Positions 34,199 through 44,627 of a stretch of DNA of 64,000 nt are shown here, one piece after another. This DNA comes from Hippopus hippopus (Eukaryota > Mollusca > Bivalvia > Cardiida > Cardiidae), in NCBI GenBank assembly GCA_946811185.2, contig OX328100.1, positions 18,464,999 to 18,528,998 of the forward strand, written 5' to 3'. Position 1 is the first letter of the stretch. Each line of letters begins with the position of its first letter. The translations under genes were made by a program, and so were the position numbers. The notes beneath the pieces were generated by a model. It saw nothing but the letters and a program-made list of their open reading frames with translations, had not been told where the DNA came from and did no database searches.

Positions 34199-35918
34199 AT
34201 GGAAAACTATTTAGGAATTACAATTAATAATGATCTAAACGAATTATTTAGTAATCATGGACTGGATTTATTACGTAAGTATTATTTATTGAATGGGGAA
34301 ACTCCTCAACAAGCATTTGCAAGAGCTAGTGTGGCTTATAGTAAAGGTGATTTAGAATTTGCCCAGAGGATATATAATTATGCATCTTCTCGTAAATTTA
34401 TGTTCTCTTCTCCTATATTGAGTAATGCCCCATTACCAGATACAAAAGGGCAAAAAAGTCAACCAATTTCCTGTTTTTTGAGTTATGTTCCTGACAACAT
34501 AGAGGGTATCATTGATCATCTAAGTGACACATGTTGGTTTACAGTAGTAGGAGGAGGAATAGGAGCAGACTGGAGTTCAATTAGATCATCTGACGGTAAA
34601 TCAACTGGGCCAATTGCATTTTTAACACCTATCAATGCGGCAATAAACTCATATAAACACGGGAAAACAAGAAAAGGGAGTTATGCTGCATATTTAGATA
34701 TTACACATCCAGAAATAACCGAATTCATCTCAATGAGGATACCAACAGGTGGAGATATTAATAGAAAAAATTTAAATCTATTTAATGCTATTAATATCAC
34801 TGATGGCTTCATGAGAGCGGTTAAAATGGTACAAATTATGACCTTATAGATCCAAAAACAAAAGTTAGAACTCCAACAAATGCCAGGAGAATATGGGAAA
34901 CCATTCTTGAATCCAGAAGTAGAATAGGAACACCATATTTAAATTTTATTGATACTATAAATGCAGGTCTACCTCAAGTAATGAAAGACCAGGGATTAAA
35001 AATCTGTGGAAGTAATTTATGTAATGAGATTCATTTACCTACTGACGCAACTACAGATGCTGTATGTTGTATATCATCCGTAAACGTTGAGTATTATAGA
35101 GAATGGGATGAACAATTTATAAGAGATATTGTAAGATTTCTAGATAATGTATTAGATGTATTTATCTTAAATGCTCCAGACAATATTAAGAAAGCAAAGA
35201 AAGGAGCAATAAGAGATAGACCATTAGGCCTAGGAGTGATGGGATTAGGGTTTTTTTTTTTCAAAAAGAAGGTATTCCATTTAAATCAGATGAGGCAAAG
35301 AAACTTAACATTGAAATATTTAAGAGAATGAAAGAATATGCATTAAAAGAAACCGAACAACTAGCAAAAGAAAGAGGTGAATGCCCTTCAATGAAAGGCA
35401 CAGGAAGGAGAAACTCTCATTTATTAGCTATTGCCCCAACATCTAACAGTTCATTAATTATTAATAATTGCTCAGCTTCTATTGAACCAAATATAGCGAA
35501 TGTATATACATTAAAAACAAGAGCTGGAACATTCCTATGGAAAAATAAATATTTAGAAAATGAAATAGAAAAGATCAACCTCAATAACAAAGAGACTTGG
35601 GATTCTATAATAAAAAACAAAGGTTCAGTAAGTCATTTACCGTTGTCTGATGAGACAAAGAAAGTTTATAAAACAGCTAAGGAAATAGATCAGTTAAAAA
35701 TGATAGAATATGCCGTAGACAGGCAGAAATATATATGCCAGGGGCAATCATTAAATGTATTCATAAGCGCAGCCGCCAAAAAAAGGGAAATCCATGAGAT
35801 CCATTACAAAGCTTGGGAAATGGGATGTAAAGGATTATATTATTACAGAGGAGAAGCTGTAGATAAAGCTGAAGATATCTCTACTACTCCAAAGGAATGC
35901 ACTAGATGTGTAGCATAA
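34199..35918 (+). pseudogene. Ribonucleotide reductase class I large (alpha) subunit, two frameshifts
   Basis: The product would reduce ribonucleotides to deoxyribonucleotides in the cytosol together with a small subunit. Segment 1 (34199-about 34826) has the first redox Cys (QPISCFLSYVPDN) and NAAINSYKHGKTRKGSYAAY. Segment 2 (to about 35250) has the active-site loop SNLCNEI, with Asn, thiyl Cys and Glu, and the partner Cys in AVCCISSVNV. Segment 3 (to 35918) has the paired tyrosines of radical transfer (GLYYYRGEA) and a C-terminal CTRC cysteine pair. The full length would be about 570 residues, without an N-terminal ATP-cone, similar to compact phage-type enzymes. Breaks lie in an A4 run (34823-34826) and a T11 run (35251-35261); either could be a sequencing or assembly error. 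No small subunit gene is present in the element. It is the only plus-strand gene in the left 10 kb, and it converges on PolB. Confidence 0.93.
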
Positions 35919-35923
35919 TTATT

Positions 35924-35944
35924 AAATTGTTAAAATAACAATTT
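35924..35944. terminator. Hairpin after the ribonucleotide reductase stop
   Basis: AAATTGTTA, AAA loop, TAACAATTT: a perfect 9-bp stem six bases after the stop codon. Confidence 0.55.
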
Positions 35945-36000
35945 AGTAATTTATATAGTAGTGTGGTAGAAGATGTGGTATTTGGAGATTTGTGCAAGGA

Positions 36001-36021
36001 TAACTTTATTTTTTAAAGTTA
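36001..36021. terminator. Hairpin after the PolB stop
   Basis: TAACTTT and AAAGTTA form a 7-bp stem at the 3' end of the minus-strand polymerase. The same ATAACTTT/AAAGTTAT stem recurs at 49830-49862. Confidence 0.5.
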
Positions 36022-39000
36022 TATTTCATAATGCCCCCAAGCTAGTGTGTCAATCTTGTTCTCCAAGACAAACATTTTATCATCACTTGATCCTAACGCT
36101 TTTTTGTTTAACTCTTCAGTATACATATCATGGCTCCTACTTCTTAAAACAGTCATCTTTCTATACTGATCCTTTTCTGCAAGCAAACACTCTTTGTAAT
36201 TATCAAAATTTATCTCTTTCTTGATAACCGCTTCTTTAACACCTTTACACCTTTTATCTTCCTTACCATCTAAAGTTTCATAAGCGTACATTTTTGCTCC
36301 TAAACCAACAAACTCAATCATAATCTCACCACCTAACTCATCTTTAAACTTTCCAACTACTCGTGCATTACAATCATTTTTTAAGAAATTATCTTTAGGA
36401 TAATTACTTGTATCAAACATTTCAGATACATCTTTTTCTATATCCTTATACAAATTTTTAGTTTCTATTTCAAGAATAAAACTATCTGTATCAGTATAAC
36501 ACATTCTAACCTTTTCACCATACTTAGCTTTAAAGTAATATTAATAAGTTTTTTGCATATGTGTTTTACTGATGTCTAAGATGCTTAATCCTGAGTAAAT
36601 AGGTTTAATATATTTTAAATCAGTCTTTTTCATGTGTACCGCTGTTAGGTTTTCATCGAATATTGTTGTGTGGCTATAGTTTGGTTTTGCTACTAATTTC
36701 CTATAACGCTCCTCATTAGAAACCAGGTGTATCGTTACTCTATTTCTCAAGTTTTCCATAGTCTTACCAAAGACTGAATTATTCATCAACTTAAAAAAAT
36801 CTTTTTCAAAATTATTTTTAGCTGCTTTTGTTAGTTCAATGTTTGTATTAATGTATGACTTAAGCCATGCACTTTCCTCAAACTTAATTCCTCGATGTAT
36901 TTTAGTAATCTTTAAGCCTAAATCAACACATGTTTTTAAGGCTTCATGATGAATAACATAATTCTTTTTATTATTTAAGTTTGGAATAAGTTTTTCTACT
37001 TTTTCTATCTTTAAACGTTCAGGTGCTAAAGGAAAGTCATTGTGTAAATCATGTAATTCTTTAGGATATTCTAAATCTACTTCTAATACACATGGGATTT
37101 TTTGCCAAATTTCTAATTCTTTATTTTTCATCCATTTAAAACCATGAGTAGGAAGAGGACGACTCATTGCCCAAGGGTAAAGGCTGTTTGCATCTATATA
37201 TAATAAATATTTTGATGGTTTACTAGGGTCATATAATTCACCCATATCCTCATTATTTGCTTTTACATATCTTTTGCTACACATACTAACACCTCCTTTA
37301 ATACCTAATTCTACCATCAAAAGCATATCAGGATCAGATAAAAGCTCTAGGTTTACTTTTGTTATTTTTAATGCTGCATCCCAAGCTAAACCAGGAGCAG
37401 TATAATACCAACTAGGATCTAAGTCATAGTTTTCACAGCAAACATCTCTAAAGTTTTCAAAAACATCTGCTAAAAGCAATACATCTATTTTATTGTAAAG
37501 TTCTAAGTAATCCTTAAACGTTTTCATATTAAAAGCTTTCCAAACCTTTTGCGCATGAGCATAATCTTCATCTGTAATTCCTTCTTTGTTTAAACAAGAG
37601 TAAAATGCTTCTTTGGGTGGTAGTTTTTCTTCTTTAAGTTTATCAAATGAATCTAGGTACTCATAAGGAAAAACTCCTTTTCTCCTAACTAACGGTAGTT
37701 GTTCTTTAGTAAAATATTTTGCTAAAATTTTCAACTGACTTTCCTCTAAGTTGCTTGAAAGTTTATCCAAACTTGAATTCATAAACTTGAAGCTATCGAG
37801 GAATCTAATTTTATGGTTTATATTTTCTCCAACCCAAATGTCTTTACTAAAACTAATATATTTCTCTTCATTATTTGGAATACAATCAATCTTTCCTGCA
37901 GATTTACCAAGACATTTAATAAAAAGATGAGCATCATATCCACTAAGATTATGAAGGTACACAGGTGTGAAGTTAGGATTTTTAGCTTTTAGGTTGCATT
38001 TATTATGCGCGGCGCCTCTATATTTACCTGTAAAATGACAATGATCTCTTACTCTATAATCAGCATGATTAAATTTTCCACCACAAATCCAGCAGTGTGT
38101 TTGTTGTGTATGTTTTATTTTTTCCTCTATTGTCATTTCAATAGGCTTTGGGTTTTGGTGGTACCGTTGATGAATTTCTTGTATATCATCTTTTAACTGG
38201 TTTATAAAAACTTCCTCAGCATTTTCTCCGGTATAACTTCTTTCTACAGGATTACACACAGTATCATCAAAACATTTTACAATATAAGAAAAACTGCAAG
38301 GTATATGCTTTTGGCGCTGTATAGTATAACTTTTTTCTGGGTTTGGTTGGCATGTGTATATTGGTTCTAAAACACTTTCAAAATCAGCGTATACAGCAAA
38401 GGGAACCCGAAGTTTTCTAGCATGGTTTTCAAAAGCTAACATGGTACCTGGTTTTGGCATTTCTAAAGTAATAGGTTCATGTTCATTACAGTATTGTTTA
38501 TGTTTTTCTAAAAGTTCTTTACTACCAAAATGATTTAAACATCGCCTGCAATACGATACACTACCATGATCAATTGCTTGTTTTCTCATTAAACCACTAA
38601 AGTTTTTTATGAGGGCATAGTGCATGTTTTCCTCATCTTTAATAAAAAGAAGATCAATATGTTTACTTTTTTCATTATCTGTAATTCTTAAAGGATAAAA
38701 TTTACGATCATTGGTATACCCATAAACATTTACACTAATTTCAGGATTTTGTTTTTCGAACTTAATGATATCTTTAAACGAAACAGGATACTCTATTCCC
38801 TCCATGTTTAAACTACTTTCCTTTGCTTTTAAATCCTTGTCAACTTTCTCTGCATTATGCTCTTTAGGGTTTAACGCTCTTAAGATACACCATAAAAAGC
38901 ATTTACCATCTTTATTTTTCATATTGATAACTGCTTTTTTGTTAGTAATCCATTTTGGCAAAGGTAAGTGACCATTAGCTCTTAAAGGAACATAAGCAGC

Positions 39001-39624
39001 TGTATGTAGTTCTAACCGAACTATACTTCCAAAAGTCCAACCACTACCTTCTCTTTGAAAATTAGCTAAATTTTCTAAAACTTCATCTATCATTTTATTC
39101 AACAAATCCTCTACTTCTCCTCTGTTTAAATTTAAATGTTGATTACTATGGAAAGCACGTTCAACAGGGGCTTGGTCAAGATTTGTCATTAACCATAATT
39201 TACACCTAAGTACAAGTTTTACCTTTGTTTGTAAATTATTTTGAAGAGTATTTATAAGAGACATCCACGTTTCTGCGAAAAATCTTTGTGGGTTATAGCC
39301 TTCTCTACCCTCTATAACATGTTGAGTAGCATACCCTCTAAATGCGGATTGAGCAGCTCTAATCTCAAACGGCTGCCTTGGAGGGTAATTTTCACTAACA
39401 TGTTCAACAATTTCATCTAACACTTGTGGTATTTGTGTTGTCTCCACATTACCGGTTAACCAATTAGTAAAATCATTTATTCCTCTTTGTATGAATCCTG
39501 GTACGACAGCTGAGGCTAGTTGTCTTGTTCCAGAGTAAACATTAGACGCAGTTCGTCTTGCTCCTGAGTAAACATTAGACGCAACGCGTCTACCCATGTT
39601 TGTAAAACTATTAAATAAACTCAT
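36019..39624 (-). pseudogene. polB: Family B DNA polymerase (Polinton, protein-primed type), one in-frame stop
   Basis: It replicates the element's DNA in the nucleus. Order of parts: a basic N-terminal stretch with the repeat ASNVYSG (residues about 15-35); a Polinton-typical segment KNKDGKCFLW ... HYALIKN (237-341) that faintly resembles an OTU protease; a C2H2-like finger (359-381); ExoI YADFESVL (412-419); an endonuclease VII/HNH-like zinc insertion HCWICGGKF ... DHCHFTGKYRG (510-536); ExoII LHNLSGYDAHLF; ExoIII YNKIDVLLLADVF (710-722); polymerase motif A YIDANSLYPWAM (809-820); motif B KLMNNSVFGKTMEN (945-958). After residue 1027 a TAA (36541-36543) interrupts it. The same frame continues to motif C YTDTDSF and ends at 36019. 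So a single point change separates the last catalytic motif from the rest. The ATG at 39624 lies just after a TTATATAAAA box. Confidence 0.93.
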
Positions 39625-39684
39625 TTTTATATAACAGATATAATTTCTTAAGCAATTACAATTTTTCCTATTTGTTTCAAAAAT

Positions 39685-39714
39685 TTTTATTATAACAACA
39701 ATGTCATAATAAAA
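39685..39714. terminator. Hairpin after the SAP-like gene stop
   Basis: TTTTATTAT pairs with ATAATAAAA over a 12-nt loop, directly next to the TAA of the minus-strand gene that ends at 39715. Confidence 0.45.
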
Positions 39715-40062
39715 TTACTGAATGCAAATCTTATATTTATTTTTCCAAACCCTTCCATTCCAGTTCACAATTGTTTGAGGACAATGATCTATAAATTTAC
39801 CCGCCTTATAAATTGATGGAAAGGTTTTTATTTCACCAGTTTCAACATCCTCTAAACTAACTTCTTTAGGATTATGCATAATAATTTTTAATCTATCAAA
39901 CCTAGGGTCCTTGCTTATTTCTTTTTCAGGCAACTTGGGGGACTCCTCTGGTAACAATCCATGTTCGTTCACCAACTTAACTAACCGCTCTTTATCCCAG
40001 TAAGAGCAGAAAGTTATATTATTTTCTTTAAGAATTTTTTTTAAATCTGTAGTCTTTATCAT
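39715..40062 (-). CDS. Small DNA-binding-type protein (SAP-like and NUMOD-like parts)
   Basis: 115 residues. The N-terminal part (LKKILKENNITFCSYWDKERLVKLV, written here in two pieces: LKKILKENNITF and DKERLVKLV) has the spacing of a SAP-type helix pair. The C-terminal part (residues 75-115, with TFPSIYKAGKFI and VWKNKYKI) resembles the NUMOD1-type helix-turn-helix found beside homing nucleases. I infer DNA binding, perhaps at replication or packaging; no catalytic residues are seen. It lies between PolB and the major capsid gene on the same strand. TTATATAAAA precedes the ATG directly. Confidence 0.6.
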   Translation of the reverse strand: MIKTTDLKKILKENNITFCSYWDKERLVKLVNEHGLLPEESPKLPEKEISKDPRFDRLKIIMHNPKEVSLEDVETGEIKTFPSIYKAGKFIDHCPQTIVNWNGRVWKNKYKICIQ

Positions 40063-40084
40063 TTTTATATAAGAAAAAAATATC

Positions 40085-41371
40085 TTAATACACTACACTC
40101 ATTTTATTTCCATCAGACTGGAAGTTAATTAGCTTATCACAAATAACAACAGCATATGCCTCTGTGTTTGCAGGTACATTTTCAGTAAAATTTGCCTTGA
40201 TATGGATATCGTTGACTGAGTATTTTAATCTCTCACTCTGTTTGGAAACGTCAAACACAAACATAGGATAAAGGGTTTTATAATCTGGGGGAGTAATGTT
40301 AGGGTTTGACACCAATTCATCCATGTTATAAAACTTAGATCTAAATAGAGCAGCATCACCGTACACTCTACTAAATTGATGCGCAGTGAATGAAAGATTA
40401 TAGTCAACCGTAGGATATCTAACAGTATTTAACGTAACATAGATATTGTTAATGTTTGCATGATCAAATATTGCTGGATTTTGCTCTTGATCACCACTTT
40501 TACCAGTCTGAAAGCCAACAATGATAAAACGTGGCACCTCAGGTGATGATTTGGTAGAAAGTCTCCAGGTAAATGATGTTGTCTGAGGAACTGCGATAAA
40601 GTCGCACTGCCTCATTCTATATCCAACCGGTAATTTTTCTTTTTTCTCGATAATTTTATAAAGTACCATCTTCTCTCCGTCTGTAGGTAGCACATGTGGC
40701 ATAAACCAAGATATTTTAATTAAATTAATCCTACCATCAGCAGGAGCAGCACCATCTCGAAAGATTGCATCATTATCATCATTTCTTGTCAAGGTGAGGG
40801 TTTGCTTCATTCCATACAATATTTTATTATAATCATCACAAAAACCAAATATATGTTTTAATGGAACTCTGAAGCTAAAGGTACCTCTTGGAAGGGCATC
40901 CCTAATAATATACCTTCTTCTTACTTCAAAACCAGTGTTTCCAGCAGCTGCAGTATTTGTTGTATCCTTATACCACAATTGGTTTAACCCTTGTGATTTT
41001 GAGAAGTCATCTGGGTATTTTAACAACCCAAGCATTGTAGTAGCCTGGCCAGGATTCAATATGGATTCAATCTCCATACCTGAAAGTTGATACTTAATAT
41101 TTTTAAAGAGATACATGAGACCATTGTTTGTTAAAGAAATATTGGTGTTTGCATCGTAAGCTGCTCCAGTATCACTTCTTACTGATTCACCTATAATAAG
41201 TAAATAACTCTCACTAGGATGTTTAAAGATATCTTGAGTTTCAATGATAATCCTAATTTCTCCTCCTGAGTTGTTGAGATGTGTACCTGTGATCGGTTCA
41301 TACTCATGGTGTTCATACTCAACAATGCTATCATCTTTTAAAATTGGGTCAGTGATTCTTAAAATGTCCAT
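40085..41371 (-). CDS. Major capsid protein, double jelly roll
   Basis: 428 residues, beta-rich throughout, with the Polinton capsid-type phrases FRVPLKHIFGFCDDYNKI and GMKQTLTLTRNDDNDAIFR near the middle and PRFIIVGFQTGK about residue 280. Its length and position (among the other virion genes, opposite the integrase cluster) fit the trimeric hexon-like shell protein predicted for Polintons. The frame is intact. It starts at ATG 41371 and ends 22 bp before the next gene. The assignment is by sequence character from memory; a structure prediction would settle it. Confidence 0.78.
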   Translation of the reverse strand: MDILRITDPILKDDSIVEYEHHEYEPITGTHLNNSGGEIRIIIETQDIFKHPSESYLLIIGESVRSDTGAAYDANTNISLTNNGLMYLFKNIKYQLSGMEIESILNPGQATTMLGLLKYPDDFSKSQGLNQLWYKDTTNTAAAGNTGFEVRRRYIIRDALPRGTFSFRVPLKHIFGFCDDYNKILYGMKQTLTLTRNDDNDAIFRDGAAPADGRINLIKISWFMPHVLPTDGEKMVLYKIIEKKEKLPVGYRMRQCDFIAVPQTTSFTWRLSTKSSPEVPRFIIVGFQTGKSGDQEQNPAIFDHANINNIYVTLNTVRYPTVDYNLSFTAHQFSRVYGDAALFRSKFYNMDELVSNPNITPPDYKTLYPMFVFDVSKQSERLKYSVNDIHIKANFTENVPANTEAYAVVICDKLINFQSDGNKMSVVY

Positions 41372-41381
41372 TTTATTATTG

Positions 41382-41413
41382 CAATTATAATTTTTAAATA
41401 AAAATTACAATTG
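41382..41413. terminator. Hairpin after the 117-residue gene
   Basis: CAATTATAATTTTT pairs with AAAAATTACAATTG (one mismatch) over a 4-nt loop, seven bases beyond the minus-strand stop at 41420. It also sits just upstream of the capsid gene start. Confidence 0.6.
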
Positions 41414-41419
41414 TATACT

Positions 41420-41773
41420 TTACTCTAACCAAAGCTGGGTGAAAGACTTATTTTCATCATTAACAAACACACCTTTAAGTTTAATGCTTTTTGCAGTATC
41501 TAGTTTAGTTTTAGGATACACTCTATTACCGTATACAAGTGTTATTTGGGGTATATTCCACTCTTGTAAACGTTCATTCACCTTTTCCTCAATCTCTTTC
41601 ATTTCAATTACTTTTTCAGGAGATAACTTTACAATAGCTTTTTTATAACCATATTTTGCGTTATTAATTTCAAGGATTTCACAATCTTCTAATTTTAACA
41701 ATGCACCTACTATAGTAATAGAACTAGTATTGTATTTTTTATAATCTACACGATTAAATTTTAATTTTAACAT
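41420..41773 (-). CDS. Unknown 117-residue Polinton protein
   Basis: The frame is intact from ATG 41773. The protein alternates beta-strand-like segments (ITIVGALLKL, ITLVYGNRVYP, IKLKGVFVND) with one charged helix (VIEMKEIEEKVNERL). I do not recognise the family. A single-strand DNA-binding or replication accessory role is conceivable from the fold pattern, but nothing in the sequence proves it. It lies between the capsid gene and the small core-like protein gene. Confidence 0.6.
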   Translation of the reverse strand: MLKLKFNRVDYKKYNTSSITIVGALLKLEDCEILEINNAKYGYKKAIVKLSPEKVIEMKEIEEKVNERLQEWNIPQITLVYGNRVYPKTKLDTAKSIKLKGVFVNDENKSFTQLWLE

Positions 41774-41855
41774 CTTCTTTTTTAAGCAATGTTTTTTTCC
41801 TTAACTTATTTTTATTTTTTCTTCATACTACTTTAATGCCTGCTCCACTGTTTAA

Positions 41856-42221
41856 TTATTTAACTAAATCTTGAATAGCAATAGCACTTCCTTCTATTAA
41901 GGTATTAATGTCTTGCGTTTTAGGTGTATCAGCGGGTTTCGGTGGTGTGCTATATTTTTGTAAAATTTTCTTTGATTTTGGTGTCAAAGCTTTTGTAACC
42001 AATTTTTTCCCTGCATCTACGGCAGCACTTTTTCCAACCTCTAAAGCTTTCTTTGCACCTTCCTTTGCTACACTCTTTCCCACATCAAGGGCAGAAGATG
42101 CAATTTGTTTAGCTGCGCTACTTGTAAAAAACCTCGCTAAAAAGTTAGCAATACTGTCAAAGATTCCAGCACCACCGTATGAATACCTTCTTTTAAATCC
42201 GTGTTTTTTAGTGACAATCAT
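41856..42221 (-). CDS. Small basic Ala/Lys-rich virion protein, probable core or pVI-like
   Basis: 121 residues. A basic start (KKHGFKRRYSYGG) is followed by a hydrophobic amphipathic segment (FDSIANFLARFF) and an Ala/Lys repeat region with GKS motifs (DVGKSVAKEG, EVGKSAAVDAG). Such composition is usual for adenovirus-like core or membrane-active minor proteins. YGGAG could be a weak protease site but does not fit the adenain consensus well. A CTATAAAA box sits directly before the ATG. It ends the co-directional pair with the gene at 42224, only 2 bp away. Confidence 0.55.
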   Translation of the reverse strand: MIVTKKHGFKRRYSYGGAGIFDSIANFLARFFTSSAAKQIASSALDVGKSVAKEGAKKALEVGKSAAVDAGKKLVTKALTPKSKKILQKYSTPPKPADTPKTQDINTLIEGSAIAIQDLVK

Positions 42222-42223
42222 TT

Positions 42224-43213
42224 TTATAGTATAGACATTAAATTTTTATAAGTGTTTGTATTTAAAACACCTTGTCTTTTTAATTCATCACAAATGCTCA
42301 CCAACTCGTTTCTTACACGTGTGTTACCTGCTTCTTTACTTGCCAACAACAGGTCTAGTCTTTTTACTAATGCGTTAGGGATACACGGGATAACAATTCC
42401 TTTTCCAAGGAATTTTCTATCAAACCAAACGTGGGAAAGAATGTTTCTCCATTTATATGATTTACCGTTTTTTGGGTTTTTACTTTTTGGGTCATTATTT
42501 TGATAGAGGGTATTGGTGTAGTCCATTATATCCTTGTAATCTTCAAGATCCTGGGCATTATAAATATTTTCGTCTGGTTTTCTAGATATGATTAATTCCC
42601 ATAAACCAGGTGTACCTTCATAAAATCTTTCACCAACTAAAATATTATCTCCTGCAATGCCGACTGGTGTGTCACCAATATAAAATGCGCCATTTTTGTC
42701 ATATAACCCATACGTTGTATCAGCTCCATACTTAGTAGCAAACTTTCTTAGGTACTTCTCCGAGAGTGGTCCAACAAAAACTGGATAGTTCTGTTCTTCA
42801 TCTTTTTTATCCATTTCTTCCATATACCGCCTAATCTCATCAATTTCTTCATCTGTCAGTTTTTCTGGTTTTTTGTAAGCTTCGGTAGATGGAAATGCTG
42901 GAAACTTAATAGCTTCTGGTAATTTTTCTACACCTTCTTTAATAGGTATAAGCCTCTCAGTAATCTCCTTTGTTGCAGCTTTTTGTGCTTCTGTAATATC
43001 CTTTGTTGTAGCTTTTTGTGCTTCTGTAATCTCCTTTGTTGTAGCTTTTTGTGTTTCCGTAATAGGTTTAAAAAACTTTGAAAGATCTGTTTGGAGTTGC
43101 TGTTGGCCTGTTCTCTCTGCTAGCAGATTATCCCGAATCCTCTTTTTTGTTTCAAGATACTCCTTTACAATTAAGTCCCTTTTTGCAGGATCAGTGATTT
43201 TTAAAAAAGACAT
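42224..43213 (-). CDS. Conserved Polinton protein with coiled coil (DUF8207-like C-terminus)
   Basis: 329 residues. An N-terminal coiled-coil region holds three to four copies of an 11-residue unit (TEAQKATTKEI and variants, about 53-86). The C-terminal half contains YGLYDKNGAFYIGDTPV, GTPGLWELIISRKPDE and WRNILSHVWFDRKF, the pattern I associate with a domain widespread in Polinton-bearing invertebrate genomes (DUF8207). The function is not known; a virion or packaging role is inferred from its place between capsid-type genes. The frame is intact. Confidence 0.6.
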   Translation of the reverse strand: MSFLKITDPAKRDLIVKEYLETKKRIRDNLLAERTGQQQLQTDLSKFFKPITETQKATTKEITEAQKATTKDITEAQKAATKEITERLIPIKEGVEKLPEAIKFPAFPSTEAYKKPEKLTDEEIDEIRRYMEEMDKKDEEQNYPVFVGPLSEKYLRKFATKYGADTTYGLYDKNGAFYIGDTPVGIAGDNILVGERFYEGTPGLWELIISRKPDENIYNAQDLEDYKDIMDYTNTLYQNNDPKSKNPKNGKSYKWRNILSHVWFDRKFLGKGIVIPCIPNALVKRLDLLLASKEAGNTRVRNELVSICDELKRQGVLNTNTYKNLMSIL

Positions 43214-43334
43214 TTTTTAATTACTAAAATAATTTTTTATCTCAGTTCTTAGCATAGTTTTTATCATAATTTCTTAACATGTTTCATAACTAAAGCTGCA
43301 TGAAAACTTTATTTTTCTTGGTTTGTTACTACTT

Positions 43335-43925
43335 CTACGAGTGAGCGGTACGATTCTTTTCAACCAACTTCCGAAAGGACTCACGCGCTTCTTGCCTCCC
43401 TCTCTCAATTAAACTTTCTTCATTTTCAGCAAATATCTTTTTCTTAGTTTTTGTTCTTATTTCATCCTTCATCTTCTTATACTTCTCTTGTTCTTCCATG
43501 ATAAGTTTAAACTCTTCATCTGATATATGACTGTCAACTAAAGCTTTAGATATATGTGAAGCAATTGTGTCAAGCTTAGCATCAGCTGTCATCCGAATCT
43601 TTTGATGTTTTTCTCCTTTTGTTTTTGAATTCCTTACTACATACTTACCTACCATTGAGAGTAAGCCGGTTGCTGCACTTGTAATTTCTAAACCTAATGC
43701 TATTGGTACCGCTGCAACTGTACCCAATAGTATGGCTCCTCCAACACCAGAAGCCATTGTTAGCCCAATCAATGCTGTATCAATACTATCAACAATTCTT
43801 GCGGCTCTAAAATATTTCTTAGCTAAGGCTTCTCTTTTTTGGATTTCATTCTCAAGAAACTTCTGTACTTCAGATATCTTTTGTAAACGGTAGGAATGTC
43901 CTTTATCATCCCCTATTGTGTGCAT
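43335..43925 (-). CDS. Membrane-segment protein of unknown function, conserved in Polintons
   Basis: 196 residues from ATG 43925. The frame extends 10 codons further to a TTG, but the ATG is the better start. An N-terminal helix (EVQKFLENEIQKREALAKKY) is followed by a hydrophobic Gly/Ala-rich segment (GLTMASGVGGAILL through VPIALGLEI, written separately), probably two membrane helices. A charged helical C-terminus (DEEFKLIMEEQEKYKKMK) follows. This layout is seen in other invertebrate Polinton-type proteins. A role in the virion or at membranes is inferred. It is divergent from the pVI-like gene at 44042. Confidence 0.5.
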   Translation of the reverse strand: MHTIGDDKGHSYRLQKISEVQKFLENEIQKREALAKKYFRAARIVDSIDTALIGLTMASGVGGAILLGTVAAVPIALGLEITSAATGLLSMVGKYVVRNSKTKGEKHQKIRMTADAKLDTIASHISKALVDSHISDEEFKLIMEEQEKYKKMKDEIRTKTKKKIFAENEESLIERGRQEARESFRKLVEKNRTAHS

Positions 43926-44030
43926 CTCAGTAAATATTACAGACCAAGATGGCAATTTACTAAATCTTAGAGGCGAAAATTTAACAATAAGATTTCATAT
44001 TACAGAAGCGAGATAAAATAAAAAAAGAAT

Positions 44031-44044
44031 TATATATAAAAATG
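44031..44044 (+). promoter_or_regulatory. TATATATAAA box against the start codon
   Basis: TATATATAAAAATG places a TATA-like box immediately before the ATG of the pVI-like gene. The same arrangement occurs at 39624, 40062 and 42221 (minus strand) and at 46671 and 48080 (plus strand). Confidence 0.5.
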
Positions 44045-44626
44045 ACAAATTACACTACTGTTAAAGTTAATATATCGGAAGGACAAAAGCAAAAGCTTCA
44101 ACATGCTGTTAAAGCTGGTTGCCCAGTAAGTATTCGTTTAGGTTATGAAGATTTACAAGGTAATGATGTTTTAGCATTAACCAATTCACAAGCAAAGAAA
44201 ATAGCTAAAGCCTATGAGAGTGGTAAGGGTATAACTATTAGAATGTCTGCGAAACAACTTAAACATAATATGAAAATAGAGGGAGGTTTTCTTGGAATGT
44301 TAGCTGGGTTGGCTGCCAGTGCTTTACCAATGTTAGCAAAAACTGTTTTACCAGCTTTAGGTGTTGGTGCTCTATCCGGATTAGCCTCATCAGGAGTACA
44401 AAAAGCAATGGGGTCAGGTCTCTATCTTAAAAAAGGAGGATGCGTTTGTCAGGTGGAAACTGATGGATCTGGATTATACTTAAAGCCATACAAAGGTAAA
44501 GGATTAGAGCCTGCTGGTGATGGTTTGTATTTAAAGCAAGGAGGAAAAATTTATGATGGAAAAGGACTTTTACTTGGACCTAATAGCCCATTTGCTAATA
44601 TCCCTATCTTAGGAGCTATATTGTAA
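44042..44626 (+). CDS. pVI-like minor virion protein with adenain cleavage site
   Basis: 194 residues. Residues 79-83 are IEGGF, which fits the adenovirus protease consensus (M/I/L)xGG-x. Directly after it comes a hydrophobic, Ala/Gly-rich membrane-active stretch (LGMLAGLAASALPML ... GVGALSGLASSG). Three GLYLK repeats follow (GSGLYLKKGG, GSGLYLKPYK, GDGLYLKQGG), then a hydrophobic end IPILGAIL. By analogy with adenovirus pVI, protease cutting would release a membrane-lytic peptide during cell entry. It is divergent from the gene at 43335-43925. Confidence 0.72.
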   Translation: MTNYTTVKVNISEGQKQKLQHAVKAGCPVSIRLGYEDLQGNDVLALTNSQAKKIAKAYESGKGITIRMSAKQLKHNMKIEGGFLGMLAGLAASALPMLAKTVLPALGVGALSGLASSGVQKAMGSGLYLKKGGCVCQVETDGSGLYLKPYKGKGLEPAGDGLYLKQGGKIYDGKGLLLGPNSPFANIPILGAIL

Positions 44627-44627
44627 T

